Under the pieces are notes generated by a model, which saw nothing but the letters and a program-made list of their open reading frames with translations, was not told where the DNA came from and searched no databases. A program made the translations under genes and the position numbers. Shown here in pieces: positions 15,126 through 23,971 of a stretch of 64,000 nucleotides of DNA. This DNA comes from an uncultured Bacilli bacterium (lineage in GTDB: Bacteria > Bacillota_I > Bacilli_A > RF39 > UBA660). Numbering within the stretch: position 1 is the stretch's first letter; each line of letters opens with the position of its first letter. The stretch covers positions 124,001 through 188,000 of the forward strand of contig CAKONC010000001.1 of the NCBI GenBank assembly GCA_934096985.1, written 5' to 3'.

Positions 15126-15229
15126 AGAACTGATATTTATTAGTTGTTCTTTTGGGTATAAGAGTTCAAAATAGGCTCTTATATCGCACCAATTGAATAA
15201 CTAAAGTTCCGTATATTCGGACTTTTTTT
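15126..15229 (+). ncRNA. Second structured RNA of the island
   Basis: TTAGTTGTTC (15140-15149) pairs with GAATAACTAA (15195-15204). Inside, TATAAGAG pairs with CTCTTATA (15157-15183), extended by TTGG with CCAA. AGTTCCG/CGGACT (15205-15223) plus T run is a terminator. Like the RNA at 13021 it has an extended -10, about 100 nt, a TTAGTT...AACTAA closing helix, a GCACCA element on the 3' side, and a terminator immediately after the closing helix. No ORF is present. Confidence 0.6.
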
Positions 15230-15270
15230 ATGCTATAAAAAAACTTAATATTTGCATACTAAGTGTATTT

Positions 15271-16299
15271 TTATCCAAATATGTCATTGATTTTTTTTGT
15301 AAAATATTTATTACTTAGTCCTAATTTTATAAAAAATTCACCATATTTAGAATATAAAAGTTTACTTAAAAAACATCTTTTATTTAATGAACTATATAGT
15401 TTTTTAGTCTTTTTAAAATATATATTTTTTAAATTGCAATTATTTTTTAGACAAAATTCTATGCTTTCTGCAGCTTTTATACCGGATAGTAGAGCATAGT
15501 AAATACCTTCACCGCTTACTCTATCTACTAATGAAGCAGCATCTCCTACCAGTATAAATCTGTCATTTATGACAGATTTTTTAAAAACTTTTTTTGAATA
15601 AAGTGGTATATGATAACCTCTTATTTTTGTTTTATCAATTTTTAAATTATATTTTTTTGCAAAGCCATATAAATAATTTAAATATTCATCTTTTTTATTT
15701 ACAAACTTACCAACACCAATTGTTGTATGATCATTTTTAGGAAAAATCCATCCATATCCATCCTTTATTGCCGAAAAGTCAAAAATCGTTTCATCAAAAA
15801 TATCATCACTATTATATTCTATACAGAATCCAAATTTTCTATTTTCAATCATTTTTCTACTATAACCATTTACACCATCAGCAAATATAATATATTTAAA
15901 TTCATATTCGTTTTTATCGGTTATTAATATATGTTCCTTAATATTTATAACATTTTCTTTTTCAAATAAGTTATTTTTAGTGGCTTGTTTTACGTTATTA
16001 TAATCAAATTCTTTTCTATCAACCATTATAATATCATTGTATAACTTTGTTTTCTTTGATAATTTATTTGAAACAATTCTAACTTCTTTACATTTTTTTG
16101 TATTAATATTTTCTATCTTCATATTTAAATAATTAATTAAATTTATACTTTTATGAGTTAAACCACCACCACATAGTTTCTCTCTAGGAAATTTGTTTTT
16201 TTCTATTATACAAAAATTAATATTAACTTTTTTAAGCGTTTTTGCTGCGGCAATTCCTGCGGGTCCTGCGCCAATAATAATTACATCATATTTTTTCAT
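15271..16299 (-). CDS. Geranylgeranyl-reductase-family FAD oxidoreductase
   Basis: 342 residues. N-terminal FAD-binding motif VIIIGAGPAGIAAA, then KLCGGGLTHKSI near residue 40, a middle DGYGWIFPKNDHTTIGVGKF and RFILVGDAASLVDRVSGEGI near residue 260: the standard order of the geranylgeranyl reductase/FixC-like family. These flavoproteins reduce isoprenoid double bonds; the substrate in this organism (a lipid or quinone-like isoprenoid) cannot be told. AAAGG RBS supports the ATG. It is monocistronic, converging on the island's right-end terminator. Confidence 0.85.
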   Translation of the reverse strand: MKKYDVIIIGAGPAGIAAAKTLKKVNINFCIIEKNKFPREKLCGGGLTHKSINLINYLNMKIENINTKKCKEVRIVSNKLSKKTKLYNDIIMVDRKEFDYNNVKQATKNNLFEKENVINIKEHILITDKNEYEFKYIIFADGVNGYSRKMIENRKFGFCIEYNSDDIFDETIFDFSAIKDGYGWIFPKNDHTTIGVGKFVNKKDEYLNYLYGFAKKYNLKIDKTKIRGYHIPLYSKKVFKKSVINDRFILVGDAASLVDRVSGEGIYYALLSGIKAAESIEFCLKNNCNLKNIYFKKTKKLYSSLNKRCFLSKLLYSKYGEFFIKLGLSNKYFTKKINDIFG

Positions 16300-16429
16300 A
16301 AGTAACCTTTCTAATAAATTAAAATAATTATATCATAGTTTTTTTATTTGAATAAATTAATTGTAAATAAGTGTTATGTTAGTAGTAAGTATTATTTTTT
16401 TTGTGATATAATCTTGTTTGAGGTATAAA

Positions 16430-18577
16430 ATGAATAATATAATAATTGAAAATATTGCAAATAATTTAAATATAAAGGTATCACAAGTTCAAAAAACTTT
16501 AGAACTTTTAAGTGAGGGATGTACAATTCCATTTATTGCTAGATATAGAAAAGAAGCCACGGGTGCACTTGATGAAGAGCAAATAAGAAAAATAAACGAA
16601 GTGTATGATTATGAAAATAAGTTATTAGAACGCAAAGAAAATGTTATAAAACTTATTGATGAAAAAGGGTTATTAACCGATGAATTAAAAAATAAAATTA
16701 TGGCTTCGGAAAAACTTGTTGAAGTTGAAGATTTATATAGACCGTTTAAAGAAAAAAAGAAAACTAAAGCTACAGATGCAATTAATAATGGCCTAGAACC
16801 ACTTGCAAAAATGATTATGTCTTTTCCAGTTAAAGGAAATATTGAACTTTTAGCAGGAAAGTTTGTAAATGATAAAGTTAAAACTATTGATGATGCAGTA
16901 ACTGGAGCAGGCTACATAATTGCAGAGTATATTTCTGATAATGCTTATTATAGAAAATGGATAAGAAATTATATATTTAAAAATGGAACGCTAGTATCTA
17001 AAAAGAAAAAAGATGCTGTTGATGAGAAAAAAATTTATGAGATGTATTATGATTTTTCTGAAAGCATAAGACTTATTAAGTCATATCGTGTACTTGCAAT
17101 AAATAGAGCAGAAAAAGAAAAAATAATAACAGTTTCTTTAAATGTTGATAATGATAAAATAATTAGTTTTTTAGAAGAAAAAATTATTAAAAATAAAGAA
17201 AGCTTTGTGGTTAAAATTGTTGAAGATGCAATAAAAGATAGCTATAAAAGGCTTATTTATCCAAGCATTGAAAGGGAGATTAGAGCAGAACTTTCTGATA
17301 CAGCAGAATCTGTTGCAATTAAAAACTTTAGTGAAAACTTAAATAATTTGCTTTTAACCCCACCAATAAAAGATAAGATTGTTTTAGGACTTGATCCTGC
17401 ATTTAGAACTGGTTGTAAACTTGCAGTATTAAATCCTGTTGGTAAAGTTCTAACAATTGAGAAGATTTATCCACATGAACCTGTCAATAAATATGAAGAG
17501 GCTAAAATTAAAACTATTGATTTAATAAATAAATATAATGTAGATATTGTTGCTATTGGTAATGGAACTGCCTCAAGAGAAAGTGAAAGATTTATTATTG
17601 ATGTTTTAAAAAATGTAAATCATAAAGTTGATTATATAATTGTTAGTGAGGCAGGAGCTTCAGTTTATAGTGCATCAAAACTTGCCATAAGTGAATTTCC
17701 AAATTTAGTTGTTGAGGAAAGAAGTGCAATAAGTATCGGTAGAAGACTTCAAGATGCTTTAGCAGAACTTGTAAAAATTGATCCAGAAAGTATTGGCGTA
17801 GGATTATATCAACATGATGTTAATGATAAAAAACTTTCAGAATCACTTGATTTTGTTGTAACAAAAGTTGTAAATGATGTTGGAGTAAATATTAATACCG
17901 CTAGTTCTTCACTTTTAAAATATGTTTCTGGAATGACAAAGAATTTCATAGATAAAATTATTAATTATCGTGAAAACAAAGGGAAAATTACTTCTAGGGA
18001 AGAAATACTAAAAAATAAGTTATTAAGTGCTAAAGCTTATGAACAAGCAATTGGTTTTATGAGAGTTGAAGGTGGAACTAACCCGTTTGATACTACAGAT
18101 ATTCATCCAGAAAGTTATGATGTTGCTAAAAAAATTATGGATATTTTAAATATAAGTTATGATGATATAGGTAAAGAAAGTATTCTGCCAAAACTTGATA
18201 ATATAAATGAAGATGAATTAGTTAACCAAACAAAAAGTGATATTTATACAGTGCAGGGTATTTTAAATTCACTAAAAAAACCCCATAGAGATCCAAGAGA
18301 TGAAATGCCAAAACCAATTCTTAAAAGTGATATTTTAGAAATAAAAGATTTAAGTATTGGCATGAAAATTCAAGGAACAGTTCGTAATGTTGTAGACTTT
18401 GGAGCATTTGTTGATATTGGACTACATAATGATGGTTTAATACATATTTCTAAAATGAGTAAAAATTATATTAAACATCCAAGTGAAATTTTGTCAGTTG
18501 GAGACATTGTAGATTGCTATGTAATAGGTATTGATAAAGAAAAAGAGAAAGTAAACCTTTCATTATTTAATGATTAA
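16430..18577 (+). CDS. tex: Tex-family RNA-binding protein
   Basis: 715 residues, the full usual length. N-terminal helical Tex region with CTIPFIARYRKEATGALDE near residue 33, YqgF-like domain around VLGLDPAFRTGCKLAVL (residue 325), HhH region VNINTASSSLL and MTKNFIDKIINYRENKG, and a C-terminal S1 domain (GTVRNVVDFGAFVDIGLHND). Tex acts in transcription and RNA metabolism. GAGG seven bases before ATG 16430 selects this start over the TTG at 16418, which lies in the RBS. Confidence 0.95.
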   Translation: MNNIIIENIANNLNIKVSQVQKTLELLSEGCTIPFIARYRKEATGALDEEQIRKINEVYDYENKLLERKENVIKLIDEKGLLTDELKNKIMASEKLVEVEDLYRPFKEKKKTKATDAINNGLEPLAKMIMSFPVKGNIELLAGKFVNDKVKTIDDAVTGAGYIIAEYISDNAYYRKWIRNYIFKNGTLVSKKKKDAVDEKKIYEMYYDFSESIRLIKSYRVLAINRAEKEKIITVSLNVDNDKIISFLEEKIIKNKESFVVKIVEDAIKDSYKRLIYPSIEREIRAELSDTAESVAIKNFSENLNNLLLTPPIKDKIVLGLDPAFRTGCKLAVLNPVGKVLTIEKIYPHEPVNKYEEAKIKTIDLINKYNVDIVAIGNGTASRESERFIIDVLKNVNHKVDYIIVSEAGASVYSASKLAISEFPNLVVEERSAISIGRRLQDALAELVKIDPESIGVGLYQHDVNDKKLSESLDFVVTKVVNDVGVNINTASSSLLKYVSGMTKNFIDKIINYRENKGKITSREEILKNKLLSAKAYEQAIGFMRVEGGTNPFDTTDIHPESYDVAKKIMDILNISYDDIGKESILPKLDNINEDELVNQTKSDIYTVQGILNSLKKPHRDPRDEMPKPILKSDILEIKDLSIGMKIQGTVRNVVDFGAFVDIGLHNDGLIHISKMSKNYIKHPSEILSVGDIVDCYVIGIDKEKEKVNLSLFND

Positions 18578-18601
18578 GATAGATAAATTCTATCTTTTTT
18601 T
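18577..18601 (+). terminator. Intrinsic terminator of tex
   Basis: AGATAGA (18577-18583) pairs with TCTATCT (18589-18595), then a T run. Confidence 0.85.
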
Positions 18602-18623
18602 CATATAATCTATTGGTGATAGT

Positions 18624-18869
18624 TTGAATATAAAATATGCTTTAGAAAATTTTTTGTATGATAAAGATTTTTTTATATCAATTTATAGTGGCCATGTATA
18701 TGTTTATAATTATGATGAAATTGAAATATTAACAAATGACAAAATAGTTTTAAAAATAAATAATTTTAAAGTAAATGTAATAGGTAGTAATTTAAAAATT
18801 GAAAAGTTAAATAAAAAAGAACTTCTTATTGAGGGAATTATTAATAATATAGGAAAAATTTATGACTGA
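18624..18869 (+). CDS. yqfC: YqfC-like sporulation protein
   Basis: 81 residues of the YabP/YqfC family: short beta-rich protein with IYSGHVYVYNYDEIEIL, KIVLKINNFKVNVIGSNLKI and a closing LLIEGIINNIGKIY. It starts with TTG after GGTGAT. A TATAAT at 18604-18609 sits only 14 bases before the start, so the leader is minimal. Its end overlaps yqfD by eight bases. In Bacillus subtilis yqfC-yqfD is a mother-cell sporulation pair; conservation of this order supports the call. Confidence 0.75.
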   Translation: MNIKYALENFLYDKDFFISIYSGHVYVYNYDEIEILTNDKIVLKINNFKVNVIGSNLKIEKLNKKELLIEGIINNIGKIYD

Positions 18870-19995
18870 TTATATTTTAATTAAGGGTAGTGGAAAAAGT
18901 CTTAATGATGTTACTTTAAAATTAAATAATATAAATGTTGCAATTTATTTATCTTATGAAAAAAATAATCATTTTTATTTTAAAATTAAGTATCAAGATT
19001 TTGAAAAAATAAATAAATACTATAAATATTTAAATTTTAAAATAGTAAGATATTATGGATTAATATATTATAAAAAAATACTAAAGAAATATTATTTGAT
19101 TTTTTTTAGTATGCTTACAATTTTTTTATTAGTTTTTGCCTCTTCCAATGTTATTGTAGATGTAGAAATTGATCATGAAAACGAAAAGATAGTAAATTTA
19201 CTTAAAGAAGAGCTACGTGAGTATGGAATAAGTGCATTTACTTTGAAAAAAAGTTTTAACAAATTAAACGAAATAAAAGAGAAGATTAAAACAAAATATA
19301 ATGATAAAATTGATTGGTTAGAAATTAGTAGCAAAGGCATGAAATATATTGTAAAAGTCGAAGAAAAAATTATTCCTGAAAAAGAAATTAATCATTCATA
19401 TTGTGGTATTTATGCTTCAAATGATGGACTTATAAAAAAATTTAAAATATATAAGGGCAATAATTTAATAAAAATTAATGACTATGTAAAAAAAGGAGAT
19501 TTACTTGTAAGTGGTGATATTCTTTTAAATGAAAATCAAGTTAATCAGGTTTGTGCAGATGCAAGTGTTTATGCAGAAGTTTGGTATAATGTTAGTGTTG
19601 ATATACCTTTTGAATATTATGAAACAAAGTTTACTAAAAAAAAGAGAAATAATTTTGTATTAAATATTAATGATAAAGATTATGTTTTACTAAACGATCG
19701 ATTAAAAAATTATGAATCTAAAAATAAACTTATATTTGAGGGATTAGGAATTAAACTATATTTAAGAAAAGACTATGAGGTGAAAAAGAAAAAACTTATT
19801 TATAGTGAAGAAGAAATCGTAAAAAAAGGTATTGATTTAGCTAAAGAAAAAATAAATTTAACTTTATCTAACGATGAAAGAATTATCGAAGAAAAAGTTT
19901 TGCAAAAAACTGCAAATGATAGTACAATGAATATGGATGTGTTTATAGTAGTAGAAAAACAAATTGGCTCAAAGGTCATTTTAGAGGAGAAATAG
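18862..19995 (+). CDS. yqfD: Sporulation protein YqfD
   Basis: 377 residues. One membrane segment near residue 80 (LIFFSMLTIFLLVFASSNVIV), then an extracytoplasmic domain with LKEELREYGIS, a WLEISSKGMKYIVKVEEKIIP segment and KKGDLLVSGDILL, matching YqfD, a membrane protein needed for efficient sporulation in B. subtilis. It overlaps yqfC and is followed two bases later by a VanZ-like gene. Confidence 0.85.
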   Translation: MTDYILIKGSGKSLNDVTLKLNNINVAIYLSYEKNNHFYFKIKYQDFEKINKYYKYLNFKIVRYYGLIYYKKILKKYYLIFFSMLTIFLLVFASSNVIVDVEIDHENEKIVNLLKEELREYGISAFTLKKSFNKLNEIKEKIKTKYNDKIDWLEISSKGMKYIVKVEEKIIPEKEINHSYCGIYASNDGLIKKFKIYKGNNLIKINDYVKKGDLLVSGDILLNENQVNQVCADASVYAEVWYNVSVDIPFEYYETKFTKKKRNNFVLNINDKDYVLLNDRLKNYESKNKLIFEGLGIKLYLRKDYEVKKKKLIYSEEEIVKKGIDLAKEKINLTLSNDERIIEEKVLQKTANDSTMNMDVFIVVEKQIGSKVILEEK

Positions 19996-19996
19996 T

Positions 19997-20530
19997 GTGA
20001 TTTATAACGTTTTAAAAAATAGTTTGATTAATATATGGCCATCATTAGTAATTGTTTTAGTAACCGTTTGCTGCATAAGGTTTGCTTATTTACGCATAAA
20101 TAAAATCAAGTTTGTTTTATATAAAGAATTATTAATGATGCTTTCACTTGTATATCTACTTCTTTTGTATGAACTTGTAACAAGAGTTGATTATAATACT
20201 TTAGGAGGATTTAATATTATTCCTTTTACTGAAATTTTAAGATATAAAATTAATAGTGAATTATTTTTATTAAATGTTATTGGTAATATTGCCTTATTTA
20301 TTCCATTTGGTTATATTGTTTCTGTATACATTAAACCTAAAAATATCTTTTATAATTTGTTAATTTCCATTATTGTAAGTTCTACGATTGAATTTGTTCA
20401 ACTTAATATAGGTCGTAGTTTTGATGTTGATGATATTATATTAAATACTATTGGTTGTAGTATTGGTTATTTGATTTATATATTTGTTAATAAATTAATG
20501 ACTTTTTTAAGTGAAAAAACACTTAAATAG
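19997..20530 (+). CDS. VanZ-family membrane protein
   Basis: 177 residues, five hydrophobic segments. VanZ signatures: YELVTRVDY-like stretch after helix 2, NIIPFTEILRY near residue 75, NVIGNIALFIPFGYI, then STIEFVQLNIGRSFDVDDIILNTIGCSIGY at the C-terminal part (SxxEFxQ...FDxDDIxLNTxG). VanZ homologues lower teicoplanin binding in enterococci, but most copies have unknown roles. It follows yqfD by two bases, in an apparent sporulation operon. Confidence 0.88.
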   Translation: MIYNVLKNSLINIWPSLVIVLVTVCCIRFAYLRINKIKFVLYKELLMMLSLVYLLLLYELVTRVDYNTLGGFNIIPFTEILRYKINSELFLLNVIGNIALFIPFGYIVSVYIKPKNIFYNLLISIIVSSTIEFVQLNIGRSFDVDDIILNTIGCSIGYLIYIFVNKLMTFLSEKTLK

Positions 20531-20582
20531 TTTGATTTGTTAAGTATTATTGGATATAATAGTTGCTAGTGGGGTATTCTAG

Positions 20583-21029
20583 ATGAATAAATTTGAAATA
20601 ATAGATTTAGTTAAATATAAAAAATATGGTATTGTTAAAAAAGTTTTAAAAAGAACTTTGAAAATGGAAAAAGTTAACAATGCATTTTTTTCAGTTGTTT
20701 TAGTAGATGAAAAGAAAATTCAAGAAATAAATAAAGAATATCGTAATATTGATAGAGTAACCGATGTTATATCATTTGCTTTTGAAGATAATGATAAACG
20801 TAAGTATAATGACATAAGAGTTTTAGGTGAAATATATATATGTATTCCAAGGATGAAAGAGCAGGCAAAAATGTATGGTCATAATGAAACTAGAGAGATA
20901 GCTTTTTTAGCTGTTCATGGGCTTTTACATTTACTTGGATATGATCACACAAAATCAAAAGAAGAAGAGAAAATAATGTTTGGAAAACAGGAGTTGGTAT
21001 TAAATGGATTTAATAAAACGCAAAGGTGA
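20583..21029 (+). CDS. ybeY: Endoribonuclease YbeY
   Basis: 148 residues with the zinc-binding HGLLHLLGYDHTKSKEE motif near residue 115 and the preceding RVTDVISFAF segment. YbeY is a conserved RNase in 16S rRNA maturation and ribosome quality control. The gene heads the classic ybeY-dgkA-era order and overlaps dgkA by 26 bases. A GGGGTATTCT stretch precedes ATG. Confidence 0.95.
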   Translation: MNKFEIIDLVKYKKYGIVKKVLKRTLKMEKVNNAFFSVVLVDEKKIQEINKEYRNIDRVTDVISFAFEDNDKRKYNDIRVLGEIYICIPRMKEQAKMYGHNETREIAFLAVHGLLHLLGYDHTKSKEEEKIMFGKQELVLNGFNKTQR

Positions 21030-21402
21030 AAAAGTCGGACCAGTTAAAGATGTATTACATAAATTTAAATATTCTTTTCAAGGATTTATTTATTGTTATA
21101 CTCATGAAACTAGTTTTATATTTGAAACAATTGGTATAGTTGCAATTATTGTATGTGGCATTATTTTCAAAATCACTTTTATGCAATGGATTTTTGCTTT
21201 AATAAGTATGCTTCTTATAATGGAAATTGAATTTTTAAATACCGCTATAGAAGCTACTGTAGATTTAGTAACTCAAGAATATCATCCACTTGCAAAAGTA
21301 GCAAAAGATTGTGGTTCAGCAGCAACTTGTATGGCAACATTTATGGCAATAATAGTAAATGCAATAATATTTTTACCATATATAATAAGCTTATTTAAAT
21401 AG
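21004..21402 (+). CDS. dgkA: Diacylglycerol/undecaprenol kinase
   Basis: 132 residues. Three membrane helices and the DgkA signature EIEFLNTAIEATVDLV with catalytic Glu, followed by HPLAKVAKDCGSAA. In Bacillota this enzyme phosphorylates undecaprenol to recycle the lipid carrier, complementing UppS at 2078. The start is inside ybeY; its N-terminal FKYSFQGFIYCYTHETSF matches the family. Confidence 0.93.
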   Translation: MDLIKRKGEKVGPVKDVLHKFKYSFQGFIYCYTHETSFIFETIGIVAIIVCGIIFKITFMQWIFALISMLLIMEIEFLNTAIEATVDLVTQEYHPLAKVAKDCGSAATCMATFMAIIVNAIIFLPYIISLFK

Positions 21403-21409
21403 GTGAGTT

Positions 21410-22294
21410 ATGAAAAGTGGATTTGTAAGTTTAATAGGAAGACCAAATGTAGGAAAATCAACCTTAATTAATTCCTTAATTACTCAAAAAATTGCTATCA
21501 CATCTGATAAAGCAGGTACAACTAGAAATGTTATTCAAGGTATATATAATGAAAAAGATTATCAAATTGTGTTTGTGGATACTCCAGGTATTGCTAAACC
21601 AATTAATAGACTAGGTAAAATATTAAATAAAAAAGCAAAAGAAATGACTGAGGATGTTGATGCAATACTTTTTGTTATAGATGGTAAAAAAGGTATTGGC
21701 CCTGGAGATAAATATATTTTAAATATTTTAAAAAATGTTGAAATTCCCGTTATTTTAGTTATAAATAAAATAGATCAAATATCTGATGAAATACTTCTTT
21801 ATACAATAAATGAGTATAAAGATTTATATCCTTTTTCTGACATTGTTCCGGTGTCTGCTATGACAAATGATAATACAGATAGACTTATTGAAGTAATAAA
21901 AAAGTATTTATCTGATGAAGTTAAATATTATGACGATGATATGATTACCTCAAATTCAATGAGCTTTATGGTATCTGAAATTGTTAGAGAAAAACTTTTA
22001 AATGATACAATCGAAGAAGTTCCTCATAGTATTGCTTGCAACTGTGTTGGGTACCATGAAAAAAAAGATGTAGTAAATATTTTAGTAGATATTATAGTGG
22101 ATAGAGATTCTATAAAAAAAATAGTTATTGGAAAAAATGGTAGTAGACTTAAAAAAGTTGGCATCGAAGCTCGAGAAGAAATCGAAAAAATGGTTGGTAA
22201 AAAAGTTTATATAGAGCTTTATGTTAAAACTATAAAAAACTGGAAAGATAAAGAAAAGTATTTATTAGAATTAGGTTATTTAAATAATGAATAA
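21410..22294 (+). CDS. era: GTPase Era
   Basis: 294 residues. GTP-binding motifs GRPNVGKST (G1), DTPGIA (G3) and NKID (G4); C-terminal KH domain with VIGKNGSRLKKVGIEAREEI. Era binds 16S rRNA and couples 30S maturation to growth. GGTGAG-type RBS precedes ATG. Seven bases separate it from dgkA. Confidence 0.97.
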   Translation: MKSGFVSLIGRPNVGKSTLINSLITQKIAITSDKAGTTRNVIQGIYNEKDYQIVFVDTPGIAKPINRLGKILNKKAKEMTEDVDAILFVIDGKKGIGPGDKYILNILKNVEIPVILVINKIDQISDEILLYTINEYKDLYPFSDIVPVSAMTNDNTDRLIEVIKKYLSDEVKYYDDDMITSNSMSFMVSEIVREKLLNDTIEEVPHSIACNCVGYHEKKDVVNILVDIIVDRDSIKKIVIGKNGSRLKKVGIEAREEIEKMVGKKVYIELYVKTIKNWKDKEKYLLELGYLNNE

Positions 22295-22339
22295 AAAAGT
22301 AATCTTTTCATCATTATATAATTAGAAAGGGTGAAAAGG

Positions 22340-22429
22340 TTGACTACGAAAGAGGCTTGGAATAAATTTAAAACAAGTGGAAAAGTTGAAGATTATTTAA
22401 ATTATAAAAAAGTTAAAGAAGGAAAATAA
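22340..22429 (+). CDS. yqzL: YqzL-like microprotein between era and recO
   Basis: 29 codons from TTG 22340 (MTTKEAWNKFKTSGKVEDYL followed by NYKKVKEGK), too short for usual ORF calling. The W-x-F-x-x-(S/T)-G-x(3)-Y pattern and position between era and recO match YqzL of Bacillus. GGTGAAAAGG precedes the start. The stop overlaps the recO ATG. Function of YqzL is unknown. Confidence 0.75.
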   Translation: MTTKEAWNKFKTSGKVEDYLNYKKVKEGK

Positions 22430-23157
22430 TGCCACAGGAAGTAGAAGGTTTTATTGTTACAGAAACGCCTTATGGTGAATCTAGCAAAATAATTAATGTA
22501 TTAACAAGAGAAAAAGGCCTTATAGGGATAATGTGTAAAGGTGCTAAGAAAATGAAGTCTCCTCTTAGAGCTTGCACACAAATACTTACCTATGGCGTTT
22601 TTAATTTGCAGTATAAAGAAGGTAAACTATCAAATTTAATAAGTGTTGATGTTATAGACCCCTTAGTAAATATTCGAACTGATTTAGATAAAATAAGTGT
22701 TTCTTTATATTTAACTAAACTTATAACACAAGTAGTTAAGGAAAATAATAATCCAAAAATTTATGATTTATTTATCAAAACTATATTAAAAATAGAGGCA
22801 AATTTGGACCCTTTAACATTATGTAATATTTTAGAATTAAAACTTTTACCATATTTAGGAGTAGGTTTAAATTTAGATAGTTGCATAAGATGTGGTAAAA
22901 AAACTAATATTGTTACAATTGACGCATCTTATGGTGGACTTATATGTAAAGATTGCTATCAAAATGAACAAATAATTGATTTAAAGATAGTAAAACTTAT
23001 TAGGATGTATTATTATATAGATATAGAGTCAATAAATACAATAAATGTCGATAATAAAATTAAAAAAATTATTAATAAGTTTGTTACTGATTATTATGAT
23101 TCATTTACTGGACTTTATATTGATAAGAAAATGTTAGTTTTTGGAGAGAATAAATGA
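22429..23157 (+). CDS. recO: DNA repair protein RecO
   Basis: 242 residues. N-terminal OB fold (GFIVTETPYGESSKIINVLT, KGLIGIMCKGAKKMKS), helical C-terminal domain with zinc site CIRCGKK...CKDCY near residues 152-180. RecO loads RecA with RecR in gap repair. Its ATG overlaps the YqzL stop and its stop overlaps tdk by four bases, so translation is coupled. Confidence 0.95.
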   Translation: MPQEVEGFIVTETPYGESSKIINVLTREKGLIGIMCKGAKKMKSPLRACTQILTYGVFNLQYKEGKLSNLISVDVIDPLVNIRTDLDKISVSLYLTKLITQVVKENNNPKIYDLFIKTILKIEANLDPLTLCNILELKLLPYLGVGLNLDSCIRCGKKTNIVTIDASYGGLICKDCYQNEQIIDLKIVKLIRMYYYIDIESINTINVDNKIKKIINKFVTDYYDSFTGLYIDKKMLVFGENK

Positions 23158-23789
23158 CAGATTTAACCTTATTTTATGGAACAATGGAAAGTGGTAAGAC
23201 CACAAAGTTATTACAAGATAATTATAATTATAGAAAACATGGACACAAAGTTTTAATACTTAAGCCTTTACTTGATACAAAGGGCGGAGACTATGTAATA
23301 AATAGAACTAAAGAAAAAGCTAAAGTTGATATCCTTTTAGATGAAAAAGATTCTATATTTGATGAGAAATATTTATCTCTTATAAAAGGTACTGAGGTTG
23401 TTTTAGTGGATGAAGCACAGTTTTTAACAGAAAGACAAATATTTGACTTTTGGATGCTTTCTCATGAGATTGGGATTACAGTTATTTGTTATGCTTTAAA
23501 AAGTGATTTTAAAGGAAGACTTTTTAAAGGTACGCAAGCCTTAATAGGATATGCGGATAGAAAAAATGAATTAACTGTCAATTGTAAATGCGGAGAAACT
23601 GCTATATTTAATGCAAGAAAAGTTAATGGCACATTTGTTTATTCTGGTGATGAAGTTGCAATAGATGGAGTTGACGATGTAAGTTATGTACCACTTTGCA
23701 GTGAGTGTTATTTTAAAGAAGTTATAAGTAAAAAAGAAAAGAACATGATTAATAAATATAAAAGCCTTTTATCAGTAGAAAACAAATAA
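23154..23789 (+). CDS. tdk: Thymidine kinase
   Basis: 211 residues. P-loop YGTMESGKTTKLLQ, Walker B VLVDEAQFL, the lid and substrate region VICYALKSDFKGRLF, and zinc ligands CKCGE and CSECY. It phosphorylates thymidine for DNA synthesis (salvage). Last gene of the era-recO string; the glycine T-box promoter follows. Confidence 0.95.
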   Translation: MTDLTLFYGTMESGKTTKLLQDNYNYRKHGHKVLILKPLLDTKGGDYVINRTKEKAKVDILLDEKDSIFDEKYLSLIKGTEVVLVDEAQFLTERQIFDFWMLSHEIGITVICYALKSDFKGRLFKGTQALIGYADRKNELTVNCKCGETAIFNARKVNGTFVYSGDEVAIDGVDDVSYVPLCSECYFKEVISKKEKNMINKYKSLLSVENK

Positions 23790-23793
23790 ATTG

Positions 23794-23822
23794 TTGCCAA
23801 AATAGGTAAAACAGATTATAAT
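23794..23822 (+). promoter_or_regulatory. Promoter of the glyQS T-box unit
   Basis: TTGCCA (23794-23799), 17 bases, TATAAT (23817-23822). Transcription should start near 23829. Confidence 0.7.
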
Positions 23823-23828
23823 ACAAAT

Positions 23829-23955
23829 ATAAAAGCAATGAGGGGCTTGGCAACCCGGAGCTATATAAATTTTAAAAGTGATTCCTTTGGGAATAATTAG
23901 GGTGGAACCGCGGAAAAAAATTCGTCCCTAAATTATTTTTGAAGGGATTTTTTTA
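23829..23955 (+). promoter_or_regulatory. Glycine T-box riboswitch, very short form
   Basis: T-box bulge sequence AGGGTGGAACCGCG at 23899-23912, antiterminator partner CGTCCCT (23923-23929), terminator TCCCT/AGGGA plus seven T to about 23954. The base after UGG is A, which pairs with the U discriminator of tRNA-Gly. The stem III hairpin ATTCC-TTTG-GGAAT (23881-23894) is present. Stem I would be only about 35 bases (23834-23862): AGC/GCT enclosing GGG-CTTGGCAA-CCC, whose loop holds a GGC glycine codon. This is much shorter than usual T-box stem I. Confidence 0.88.
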
Positions 23956-23971
23956 TTTATTAGGAGGATGT

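Larger units (their letters stand above)
8184..15229. mobile_element. Composite integrative mobilizable island (serine recombinase + MobV)
   Basis: About 7 kb between tRNA-Leu and the geranylgeranyl-reductase-like gene. It holds a large serine recombinase, a MobV relaxase, two unknown minus-strand genes, fragments of a second relaxase element, a KilA-N protein and structured RNAs. There are no conjugation coupling or type IV secretion genes, so it could only be mobilized by a helper. Neither att site could be defined from sequence alone; the limits given are the outermost accessory features. Confidence 0.65.

Noticed and set aside
8557..15229. A retron or reverse-transcriptase system to explain the structured RNAs.
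   Set aside because: No reverse transcriptase motif (YxDD) occurs in any island gene.
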